Assembly (NCBI GenBank): GCA_001247695.2
Contig: LGRX02013668.1
Span: 1 to 12,183, forward strand
DNA from: Cymbomonas tetramitiformis
Lineage: Eukaryota; Chlorophyta; Pyramimonadophyceae; Pyramimonadales; Pyramimonadaceae
Reading direction: 5' to 3'
Length of the DNA stretch: 12,183 nt
The position numbers and the translations under genes were made by a program. This document shows positions 1 through 7,769 of the stretch, piece by piece (the first letter of the stretch is position 1; each line of letters begins with the position of its first letter). Below the pieces are notes generated by a model, which saw only the letters and a program-made list of their open reading frames with translations, made no database searches and was not told the origin of the DNA.

Positions 1-64
1 TAAGGCGGACCTGGCGTGAGGTGGACTTGGCGTGAGGCGGACGTGGCGTGAGGCGGATATGGCG
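1..64. repeat. 16-bp GC-rich minisatellite, left part
   Basis: Four consecutive units of about 16 bp follow the pattern AGGCGGACSTGGCGTG with point differences. The array already runs at base 1, so it begins outside the window. It is interrupted at 64/65 by the MITE and resumes at 669. The last eight bases (57-64, ATATGGCG) are the left copy of the MITE target duplication. No coding function is apparent. Confidence 0.85.
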
Positions 65-668
65 TATAGATGGCAGGGTAAACTTTTGAAGTATTACCAC
101 CCTTGGAATTACCGGGTAATTCCAGGTAATTCCCCCATTCAAAATTCCTTACCCGTTAATATCCCTTTGCAGATCGTGTGGCAATTCCTAGGTCTGAGTG
201 CAATTGTGAACCTGATAACTTGGGTAGCGTTGTCCGCGTCTATGCCTGCAGTAATAACTTCACAGCACGCGATTAACTTCGTTATAACTACATACATATT
301 TTCTAATATGATGTTGGTATGTGTGACATATACCGTGTTTACATAGTGCGAGTGTGCAGCGTTGTAGAGCAGTAGTGGCAAAGTTTGGGAATTATTGATA
401 ACATACAGGTGTGTAAACACATGACAATACTTAAAAGCACTATTTGTGCACATTGCGTGCATATATTGTTAGGCGTATATTGAAATCATGTCATTCGCAT
501 GTATTCTAGCACTCGGATTTATCATAAGCTTGAAGGAAATAGCGATTTTCGAGGGTTAAAAAAAAAGTACCGATGGTAATACTCGGGTAGTACCATATGG
601 GGAATTGGCGGGTAATTCCCGGTAATTCCCACACCAAAAATCCTTTACCCGGTAGAATGCCATCTATA
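65..668. mobile_element. hAT-like nonautonomous DNA transposon (MITE)
   Basis: The 604-bp AT-rich element begins TATAGATGGCA and ends with its exact reverse complement TGCCATCTATA. A further inverted pair follows inward: GGGTAAA at 75-81 and TTTACCC at 644-650. Flanking 8-bp direct repeats, ATATGGCG (57-64) and ATATGGTG (669-676), differ at one base. Removing the element plus one copy restores the phase of the surrounding 16-bp minisatellite, which supports real insertion boundaries. Just inside both ends is a direct repeat of about 57 bp (105-161 and 601-657) rich in GGAATTACC/GGTAATTCC, resembling the subterminal transposase-binding repeats of hAT elements. There is no transposase ORF; the ORFs of about 100 codons inside lack recognisable domains. 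The superfamily call rests on the 8-bp duplication and could be wrong, since the tips do not begin with the common CAGGG. Confidence 0.72.
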
Positions 669-742
669 ATATGGTGTGAGGCGGACCTGGCGCGAGGCAG
701 ACGTGGCGTGAGGCGGACCTAGTGGTAGGCGGACGGAGCGTG
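669..742. repeat. 16-bp minisatellite, right part
   Basis: This is the continuation of the array at 1-64. About four and a half units of the same 16-bp pattern occur, more diverged towards the end. It starts with the right copy of the MITE target duplication (669-676) and fades into unique sequence after about 742. Confidence 0.8.
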
Positions 743-1190
743 TAATACAGATAGTGCGCGGGCTCTCTATGTGTACTAGGGTGTATCGCGAGTCAGTACG
801 AGTGACAGACGTGTCAGAGTGACGAGTGACAACATTGATGACAGTCTACAGTATGACCGAGAGGTATGACGAGGGTGACTGATAGAATGTGACTTTTGAA
901 CATCTGCACCCACAACAGATCAAGTTGAGAGAATTGGTGGGAAACCAATCCAGAAATGGTGGGAAATCATTTAGTATTCAAACAGCCGAACAGAACTGGA
1001 GGGAAACCAGGAGAGCCTCAGTTCTTGCCACATCATCAGATCTATGATTATTTAGGAAATCAGACCAGAGATTATTGGCAGCTGCAGTGCAAGGGCTGTA
1101 TGACAAGACAGGACATCGGACTGCTGTACATGAAGTGACTGAGCATATGACTATCGAATCCGAGGTGAGCCGAGGGAATTCGAGTCGACA
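743..1190. other. Gene-less stretch with stem-loop cluster
   Basis: No convincing gene is present; the 60-codon ORF at 956-1138 has no recognisable domain. At 933-1010 there are three successive short inverted repeats that keep a GGGAA(A) loop while the stems change: ATTGGT/ACCAAT (933-949), AATGGT/ATCATT with one G-T pair (955-971), and CTGG/CCAG (996-1010). The part at about 795-890 is rich in degenerate GAGTGAC/GATGAC words. What this sequence does is unknown; it could be host spacer or part of a decayed element. Confidence 0.4.
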
Positions 1191-1406
1191 TGTTACTACT
1201 TAAAGAGCTGAGCAAGCTCTCATGTCAGTTTTTGAATTAGATACAATTTGCACCAACTTGTGCTCAGGAACTCCGAAGTATTTTAACCGACATACCGATA
1301 TCCGACAATATCCTTGTGATCTAGTATCATCCGAAATGCTTTACCTGCATTTCCTGTGAGTGTCTACTTACACCGGAGTGAGCTTGTTTAGTTCACACCC
1401 CGAACA
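1191..1406 (+). other. Possible 5' LTR or LTR 3' portion
   Basis: A candidate LTR end AACA lies at 1403-1406, two bases before a TGGTATCAG primer-binding-like site. The only matching start that stands out is TGTT at 1191, giving a 216-bp TGTT...AACA interval. It contains a 6-bp hairpin (AGAGCT/AGCTCT, about 1204-1220) and a weak TATA-like TATTTTAA near 1271. The second LTR is not in the window, so neither boundary can be confirmed; the left boundary in particular is a guess. Confidence 0.2.
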
Positions 1407-1408
1407 AC

Positions 1409-1417
1409 TGGTATCAG
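1409..1417 (+). promoter_or_regulatory. Candidate retrotransposon primer-binding site
   Basis: TGGTATCAG equals the complement of the nine 3'-terminal bases of plant-type initiator methionine tRNA including CCA, the commonest primer of plant LTR retrotransposons. It lies two bases after a possible LTR terminus (AACA, 1403-1406) and about 670 bp before the ATG of the Gln-rich ORF. Complementarity past nine bases is only partial, so a chance match is possible. Confidence 0.42.
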
Positions 1418-1527
1418 CCGTGGTCGTTTTGCGACTTCCGGTGATACAGTGTTCCGCAACACCTGTATCGCACCTGTGATAATTTAGACCTATGAACCGC
1501 CAGTAGGCGAAGAATTCGTGTTCCGAA

Positions 1528-2010
1528 CAACGGCAAATCTTGTTCTCGTGAGAACACCACGAATCTGCATAATTATATCGACTCTGTATCCGCATAATGA
1601 CGACTTCACGACTTCAAAACTTGCCTCGGGCCAGCGACCTTTTTTCTCTGGCGACCTCTCCGCAGAAATCTTCGCGCAACGGTGGAATTTTAGCTTGAAT
1701 CAACGAATTTTCACCGAGACAAGTGGTAGCAGCTTTCCGTGCCGATAGCGACCGTACGTTAGTAATTGGACGACAGCGACTGAACCGTATTTTGGTGCTT
1801 TTTCTTCTCGTACGGCGATCTTTCCGCGCGATTTGTCTTTCAACGGCAAATTCGTGTGAAAACTGTGTCAATCGACGTCCGTTTGTACCCTCTCGCTTGC
1901 TGCCGGTCCCGTGCGCAAGCTTGGTATAACAAACGACGACAGTAGCGCTGTGTTTCGGAAGAAATCTTCTTTCTCAGACGGCCTTTCCGCACAATTCTTT
2001 TACCGGCTAC
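1528..2010 (+). repeat. Degenerate ~150-165-bp repeats in ORF1 leader
   Basis: Pyrimidine-rich blocks of the form TTTTCTC..GGCGAYCTTTCCGC recur at about 1641, 1803 and 1967. The word CAACGG recurs at 1528, 1677 and 1841, giving spacings of 149 and 164. The stretch therefore looks like diverged tandem repeats upstream of the first ORF, plausibly the untranslated leader of a retroelement. It is not coding in any frame that I can support. Confidence 0.4.
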
Positions 2011-2085
2011 TTTTTCCGGTAATCGATCAATTCTTTGTTAGCAATTGTTATTGTTTCCGAAGCGCGTCTACTGTACGACACGACA

Positions 2086-3758
2086 ATGATGATGAACAGC
2101 AGCTTTAACAGCGACGGGACATATCCGTCGGTCACCAGCGCGGTGACCCCTCCGCAATCCGTAGCGCCCTTTGTGCCGGCGGTGTCAGATTTGGGCGCCC
2201 ATTATGGAGTCCCGCCGCCGTCTGTACCACAATCAGCTGGTGTTTCTATGTCCCCGTACACCGGGGCTGGACAATCTACTGCGCAGCCCGGGGCTGCTTT
2301 CGACGCGGGGTTGATGATGACGCCGCAGCAAAGCTTTCAACAACAACAAAATTTCCAGCAGCAACAATTTTTTCGCCAGCAACAATTGCAGCACAACTGG
2401 CTCAGCAGCTGCAGCAGCAGCAGCAACAACAACAACAACATCAGCTGGACCAGCAGCGTCAATGGATTTTCCAGTCTCACCAATTGCAGCCGGGAGCGCC
2501 GTGGCACACGCAAGTGCCATCTCACCCGCCGCCGGTGGGACCCGGATCCCTGGTTCCCTTCGGTCCTTACACGCCTGGGCCAACAATCCCTGAACAGCCC
2601 TTTTCGGCACCGGCCCACCTTGCTGTACCCGGGCCAGCACCGTTGCAGCCGGCTGCTGCAACGGTTCACACTGTAGGGTCCCCTGGCTCTGAGGGGGGGG
2701 GAAAGGTACCGGCACCAGTGGAACCCCGGTTGCCGGAGCTCAGCGCGGGTTCTTGCGCAGTGTCCCCTACTTTGTTTGTTGCTACTAACATGCAGGGCAG
2801 TGTTTCGGACCCGGCGATTATAGCGGCAGAATTGACTCCGGACCCAGTGCCAGCGGTATCTTGCCCGAAAGCGGGGGATCGGGTCCCCACATCGACCTGG
2901 GCCGCCGGAGGCTATGGCGAAATTTTGGCAACGACAGCAGTGGGGGCCAGCGCCGCAGCTTCTTGCCCGAATATGGGGGATTGGGTCCCCATATCGACCA
3001 AGGCCGCCGGAGGCTATGGCGAAATTTTGACGACGACAACAGTGGGAACCAGCGCCGTAGCGTCTTGCCTAAACATGGGGGATTGGGTCCCCACATCGAC
3101 CAGGGCCGCCGGAGGCTATGGCGAAATTTCGGCAACGACAACAGTGGGGGCCAGAGCAGCGGCGTCTTGCCCAAACGTGGGGGATCGGGTCCCCACATCG
3201 ACCAGGGCCGCCGGAGGCCCTGGCAAAATTTCGGTAGATTCGGCGCTAGGCACAGTCGCGTCACCAGCGAATAGTTCGACGTCAGGAGAACCAACAACTG
3301 ATGAACGAGCGGCAAGCGTCAGGATGTTGCAACAACTAGCACGAGCGACAACCGAGCGAGCATCACGAGCAGCCAGCTCTCCGGCGGACGCCATCGTTGG
3401 TGCCTCCAAACACAAAGTTTGCCCTGAGGATGCTGAACTCGACGCTCCCCCCTCTGTCCCCGAGGGTTGCGCTGTACTGGTACCCTTGGCCCCTGAGCGG
3501 TTGAGCACCGCTAGCTGCCACGCGTACTCTGAGCTCGGAGTCGGGTGCAAGACTTTCGAATGTTCGTACCATACTAGGTCTGACTCCTCTGGTGAAGGAG
3601 GGCACCCTGGCAACAGGTGTGGGGCATCCCTCTCCTGCAACACTGACCTCTGTGCTGACATCATGGCCTCCCATCCCTCCTATTCCCAACTCACTTCCTC
3701 TCCTGCAGCTCGTCCCACTAAAAACTTGCTATATGCTGTCCAGTGGTATACAGACTAA
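2086..3758 (+). CDS. Gln-rich gag-like ORF1, frameshifted, chimeric 3' end
   Basis: Three ATG codons in a row (2086, 2089, 2092) open the reading frame; the longer ORF upstream would need TTG. The product is rich in Pro, Ser and Gln, with a Gln tract encoded by CAG/CAA at about 2335-2440. The frame changes inside or just before this tract: the first frame stops at 2676, while a second frame, open across 2394-3758, continues the Gln run (A-Q-Q-L-Q...) without a break, as expected for a repeat-length indel. From 2859 the protein has 34-residue repeats (SCPxxGDxVPTSTxAAGG...). The true coding part ends near 3401; the last ~119 residues (3402-3758) are antisense to the gag 5' end in the left inverted arm. 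No CCHC knuckle, protease or enzyme motif is visible. A retroelement gag is the likely role because of position after a leader and possible primer site; a host Gln-rich protein is the alternative. Confidence 0.5.
2859..3234 (+). repeat. 102-bp tandem repeat, 3.7 copies
   Basis: Units start at 2859, 2961, 3063 and 3165, each exactly 102 bp; the fourth fades after about 3234. Because 102 is a multiple of three, each unit encodes 34 residues in the ORF1 frame. A second plus-strand frame (2861-3274) and a minus-strand frame are also open through the array. Identity between units is high (about 85-90% by eye), pointing to recent tandem duplication. Confidence 0.9.
3402..3664 (-). pseudogene. Inverted, truncated gag 5' fragment
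   Basis: Read on the minus strand from ATG ATG at 3664, this gives 88 codons nearly the same as the start of the gag gene at 5650. It then breaks at 3402 into unrelated sequence belonging to ORF1. Compared with the right-hand copy there are seven differences in 263 bp, six changing an amino acid and one silent, so this copy looks unconstrained. Its upstream frame is closed by TAG (3680-3682, minus strand), where the right copy has CAG. It is part of the left inverted arm and cannot encode a full Gag. Confidence 0.85.
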
Positions 3759-4378
3759 CTTGTATGACGCATATAAATATAGTTAGTATAGTTATAATCC
3801 TGCACTTCTCATCATGATGGATGATGAGTTGAATTGTATATTTTCACAAGTGGCTCCGGTGTGTATTCCATCTTGATCAACAGGAGAACAGTTATTCCAT
3901 CCCAAATCCTCCGTCAGGAATAACTGAGCTAATTCCTATCTTAATGACCAAGACTGGCACCTTATACCAATTGGATTTTCATTATAGCCTATACTTGCAA
4001 TGCAGGTATGCTAGATCTTGCATGTATATGAGATATGCATGTCGCAGTGTGATATAGGTGTATTACTGGATAAACCCCCGGTTCCATGGGGTACAAGCCC
4101 ATGGTCGGTTAGGCGCGGACAGATCGCCATCGAATCGATCAACAGAACTACAGGATGGTTTAAGATAAGCCCTTACTTTTTAATCCTCTGCATATACATC
4201 TATGTTACACTGTTGGTATATGCATATTGTATGCCAAGCCGTTATCGTGATCAGGCTGGTATATATGTGTGCATGTATGCTAAGTTTATGTGACCAAACT
4301 GATTATTATCACAGTGTGATTGGGTGCACAAGTTACAGTATGTATAGCAAGTTGCAGTATGTGATAGTGATAATGACC

Positions 4379-4443
4379 TGTGATAAGTGGCATAAGTGTG
4401 ATAATTTGTCACTGATCTGTGATAACTAAGGTAAGTGTGATAA
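4379..4443 (+). repeat. TGTGATAA motif cluster, left arm
   Basis: Four exact TGTGATAA words start at 4379, 4397, 4418 and 4436 (spacing 18, 21, 18). Looser GTGATAG/GTGATAA words stand just upstream. The cluster is mirrored in the right arm at 4919-4983. Regular spacing suggests a protein-binding array or a decayed short tandem repeat; no known binding factor is asserted. Confidence 0.55.
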
Positions 4444-4656
4444 CTTTTGTCACTCACTATCAATCACAACATGTTGTTATGTGAAGATATATGTATGGTC
4501 AATATTTGGTATATTGGGTTTCAATGTCAAAAATGGGGTGAGACCTTTCTGTGATACTTTCGCACAGTTTCGATGGGTGCCTACTTTCATTATGATGATG
4601 TCGCCAATTTTCACTTTGCACAGGACCGCATCGATGGTATCATGGCAGCCTTGTTC

Positions 4657-4705
4657 ACACACTGTGTGGGGTAAGCCCCTTGAAGAAGATTTCGACGGGC
4701 AATTC
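4657..4705. other. Spacer at centre of inverted repeat
   Basis: These 49 bp separate the two arms and do not pair with each other. One ORF on each strand (4481-4885 plus, 4477-4881 minus) reads straight through the centre, but they are near-mirror copies of one another and have no recognisable domain. A transcript through this point would fold into a hairpin of about 1.2 kb with this segment as the loop. Confidence 0.8.
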
Positions 4706-5912
4706 GAACAGGGCTGCCATGATACCATCGATGCGGTCTTGTGCAAAGTGAAAATTGGCGACATCATCATAATGAAAGTAGGCACCCATCGAAACCGTGC
4801 GAAAGTATCACAGAAAGGTCTCACCCCATTTTTGACATTGAAACCCAATATACCAAATATTGACCATACATATATCTTCACATAACAACATGTTGTGATT
4901 GATAGTGAGTGACAAAAGTTATCACACTTACCTTAGTTATCACAGATCAGTGACAAGTTATCACACTTATGCCACTTATCACAGGTCATTATCACTATCA
5001 CATACTGCAACTTGCTATACATACTGTAACTTGTGCACCCAATCACACTGTGATAATAATCAGTTTGGTCACATAAACTTAGCATACATGCACACATATA
5101 TACCAGCCTGATCACGATAACGGCTTGGCATACAATATGCATATACCAACAGTGTAACATAGATGTATATGCAGAGGATTAAAAAGTAAGGGCTTATCTT
5201 AAACCATCGTGTAGTTCTGTTGATCGATTCGATGGCGATCTGTCCGCGCCTAACCGACCATGGGCTTGTACCCCATGGAACCGGGGGTTTATCCAGCAAT
5301 ACACCTATATCACACTGCAACATGCATATCTCATATACATGCAAGATCTAGCATACCCGCATTGCAAGTATAGGCTATAATGAAAATCCAATTGGTATAA
5401 GGTGCCAGTCTTGGTCATTAAGACAGGAATTAGCTCAGTTATTCCTGACGGAGGATTTGGGATGGAATAACTGTTCTCCTGTTGATCAAGATGGAATACA
5501 CACCGGAGCCACTTGTGAAAATATACAATTCAACTCATCATCCATCATGATGAGAAGTGCAGGATTACAACTATACTAACTATATTGATATGCTAGTGGG
5601 ACGAGCTGCAGGAGAGGAAGTGAGTTGGGAACAGGAGGGATGGGAGGCCATGATGTCAGCACAGAGGTCGGTGTTGCAGGAGAGGGATGCCCCACACCTG
5701 TTGCCAGGGTGCTCTCCTTCACCAGAGGAGTCAGACCTAGTATGGTACGAACATACGAAAGTCTTGCACCCGACTCTGAGCTCAGAGGACGCGTGGCAGC
5801 TAGCGGTGCTCAACCGCTCAGGGGCCAAGGGTACCAGTACAGCGCAACCCTCGGGGACAGAGGGGGGAGCGTCGAGTTCAGCATCCTCAAGGCAACCTTT
5901 GTGTTTGGAGGC
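4706..5912 (+). repeat. Right arm of long inverted repeat
   Basis: This is the partner of 3402-4656. It contains the sequence just upstream of gag plus its first ~88 codons. Similarity to the left arm ends sharply at GGAGGC (5907-5912). It lacks the 48 bp present in the left arm; the gap lies between 5593 and 5594. As the gag leader, it should contain the 5' untranslated region or LTR of the element, but I could not find a convincing LTR terminus or tRNA-matching primer site in it. The mirrored TGTGATAA cluster lies at 4919-4983 and the hairpin at 5258-5278. Confidence 0.95.
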
Positions 5913-7629
5913 GAACCAGACCGCAACAGCGGACCAGTTAGCAGCCTTGGAGGAGTGGAGGTACCCCTCAGTTCCCATCACAGTGGATCAGGGCATCAGG
6001 GACCACGTGCGGGTGCATAAGTCGGGAGTGGAGGAAGCTACCACCATCGCAGCAAAGTATTCCAACTTGGTTGTGAGTTACGGGCACGCGAAGAGCCATA
6101 GAGTTCGCGAGACCCTGCCCAGCCCTGTGATGCAACTCATAGGCGACACAGGTCACGTGGTACCCGAAGGCGCGGAGTGCGTCCGATGCGGTCGTTTACT
6201 GCGATCCCCAGCGGGACAGGTCCAGGTCAATTGTGGGTTAATCTGGGACGTCATGCTGTGGGATCCAACCAGACCTGCGTGCAAGTACCTCTGTGCAAGT
6301 CAGGAGTGCACCAAGTCACCTTGGACAGGAGCCCTAGCCCAGCTGCCACTCATTCCCACACCAGAGGTGACGTCGCCGCAACCACAGCCGCGGAGTTGCA
6401 GCGATCAGCAGCCCTCGCCAGACCCAGACCCACTGTCTCACAGAGATGCACCCGAGCAGGGACGTGGACCCCCACTCCGGTCAGAAACCGATCCAGCACG
6501 GATGGAGCAGACAAGGTTGAAGGGACTGGAGGCAGAGGATAGACTTCTGAATACACTACGGAAGTTGAGGGAGCGTATTACCGCGTACACGTGTCCCTTA
6601 GACCAGATGACGGGTGAGAAGTCATCTGGTCATCTGTTGCAGCCGCTGAAGCTTTTGATGAGGGAGCTGCATGACTACTTCAAGGAGCCGCAGGTGAAGA
6701 GGGCGCTGGCTACGAAGAAGGTGAGCGAGGACGACGAGGGGAGTGAAGCCACAGTCACCACTGTCTCTGAGGAATTGCGTTTGATCATCAGAGATAGGAT
6801 GGAAGGGTCAGTCCAAGGGTTGCTGAACCAGAAGGTACTGACCGGTCAAATGAATACGCTGGACGATCTGATCGGTACCCTAGCTCGATCTTGCATCAGT
6901 GACGCGCACCTCAGCATTCTGCCCAACACGTTGTCACGATCCCGGCAGGCCTCTGGCAGGAACGCAGGAAGGAACGCGCGGACCTTCCACCACTCCCTAA
7001 TGGAAGCGTTTGAGCTGATGGAGTCCCTGCATAAACACGGAGTCACCGGTCCAGTCAGCAGAGCCTCACTACCCGGCATCTTCCTCAGTGGACTGACACC
7101 TGAGTTGCATGCGAGAGTTCATAAGGAGCTGTTGGGCAAGGTGGACTTCCATCAGGCAACAGGACCAGCTGGGTGGGAGGCGGAACTGCTTCGCATATAC
7201 GTGGAGCAGGCGATACTGGAGGAGCGTTGGGACCCGGTGGGACTGAAGGCAGCCAGGGACCAGTCCCCCTTTCCAGTGGCTGCGCTGGTTGAGTGCCTCG
7301 ATGAGCACGTGGAGCAGTGTTACGCTCTACCGACAGCGCCAGCAGAGGTGGAGGGCAGGCAGCTGCCTGGATCGTCGACGTACACTGGCTGTAGGAAGTG
7401 CAAATCTAAGGAGCACTTGGCGAGGGACTGCCCACATCAGAATGACCAGCACAAGAAGGCCGCATGGGTGAAGTGCATCTGGGATGAGGCGTTCGAGACC
7501 CTGGAGAACTCTGGCGCAAGCCCGGAACTTATGGAGGAGACGTTCGCAGTCATCGCGCAGGAGAGGGGTTCAGATTTTGGCGAGGGAGAGGCCGCGGGGG
7601 CCAGTTCCTCTCCCGGTCGCAAGGCATAG
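5650..7629 (+). CDS. gag: Gag polyprotein with CCHC zinc knuckle
   Basis: This is the structural protein of the retroelement particle, binding the RNA genome. The 659-residue product ends in a basic and acidic tail with a canonical knuckle C-x2-C-x4-H-x4-C at residues 581-594. A second Cys cluster lies at about 177-220 (C177, C180, C195, C211, C215, C220) and may also bind metal. The middle (about 300-530) is helical-looking and charged, as expected for a capsid region, though I recognise no named domain there. I chose the ATG at 5650: the earlier in-frame ATG at 5590 sits at the edge of the 48-bp indel, and the sister copy in the left arm has a stop between the two. The frame is open upstream to at least 5557. 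The first ~88 codons lie in the right inverted arm. The stop at 7627-7629 is overlapped by the -1 frame of the next ORF. Confidence 0.8.
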   Translation: MMSAQRSVLQERDAPHLLPGCSPSPEESDLVWYEHTKVLHPTLSSEDAWQLAVLNRSGAKGTSTAQPSGTEGGASSSASSRQPLCLEANQTATADQLAALEEWRYPSVPITVDQGIRDHVRVHKSGVEEATTIAAKYSNLVVSYGHAKSHRVRETLPSPVMQLIGDTGHVVPEGAECVRCGRLLRSPAGQVQVNCGLIWDVMLWDPTRPACKYLCASQECTKSPWTGALAQLPLIPTPEVTSPQPQPRSCSDQQPSPDPDPLSHRDAPEQGRGPPLRSETDPARMEQTRLKGLEAEDRLLNTLRKLRERITAYTCPLDQMTGEKSSGHLLQPLKLLMRELHDYFKEPQVKRALATKKVSEDDEGSEATVTTVSEELRLIIRDRMEGSVQGLLNQKVLTGQMNTLDDLIGTLARSCISDAHLSILPNTLSRSRQASGRNAGRNARTFHHSLMEAFELMESLHKHGVTGPVSRASLPGIFLSGLTPELHARVHKELLGKVDFHQATGPAGWEAELLRIYVEQAILEERWDPVGLKAARDQSPFPVAALVECLDEHVEQCYALPTAPAEVEGRQLPGSSTYTGCRKCKSKEHLARDCPHQNDQHKKAAWVKCIWDEAFETLENSGASPELMEETFAVIAQERGSDFGEGEAAGASSSPGRKA

Positions 7630-7769
7630 GTCCCGGAGCCAGCAGGGGGAGTACTCCGCCCCTTGCTGAGGCCGACAGGAGCGGGACCAGGCCTCTGGAG
7701 GAGGGGTCTGCGAGGGGGCGACACAGCCAGCCCTACCGGTGGAACACCCATTTCAGGGAAGACCACCGG

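Larger units (their letters stand above)
3402..4656 (-). repeat. Left arm of long inverted repeat
   Basis: This arm is the reverse complement of 4706-5912. Pairing follows i+j=9362 from the centre out to 3769/5593, then i+j=9314 beyond, because the left arm has 48 extra bases at 3721-3768. Identity is about 97-98% by eye, with mostly transition differences. The outer 263 bp (3402-3664) are an inverted gag fragment. The rest is AT-rich and noncoding, with a perfect 7-bp hairpin (CCATGGG/CCCATGG, 4084-4104) and a TGTGATAA cluster. ORFs in this stretch are mirror images of ORFs in the other arm and show no domain. No target duplication flanks the pair. Confidence 0.95.

Noticed and set aside
32..462. 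Overlapping ORFs of 104 and 107 codons inside the MITE
   Set aside because: They start at or cross the element boundary, are AT-rich and show no transposase motif.
956..1138. 60-codon ORF as a small gene
   Set aside because: No domain, no neighbouring signals, and it overlaps the stem-loop cluster.
2859..3234. TPR or PPR repeats because of the 34-residue period
   Set aside because: The units are rich in Gly, Ala, Ser and Thr and lack the helical consensus of those families.
3116..3664. 182-codon minus-strand ORF as one gene
   Set aside because: Only 3402-3664 is gag-derived; beyond it the frame crosses the antisense of the ORF1 tandem repeats.
3402..3758. C-terminal 119 residues of ORF1 as real protein
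   Set aside because: This part is the antisense of the gag 5' end inside the left arm, so the frame is open by chance.
4477..4885. A 134-codon ORF on each strand across the palindrome centre
   Set aside because: The two proteins are near copies because the DNA is an inverted repeat; neither has a recognisable domain.
5270..5300. Primer-binding site at TGGAACCGGGGG in the right arm
   Set aside because: The following bases lack the GGATTCGAACC-like T-arm complement expected of a tRNA match.
3390..5925. Target-site duplication around the inverted repeat
   Set aside because: The bases outside 3402 and 5912 do not match each other, so transposon-style insertion is not shown.
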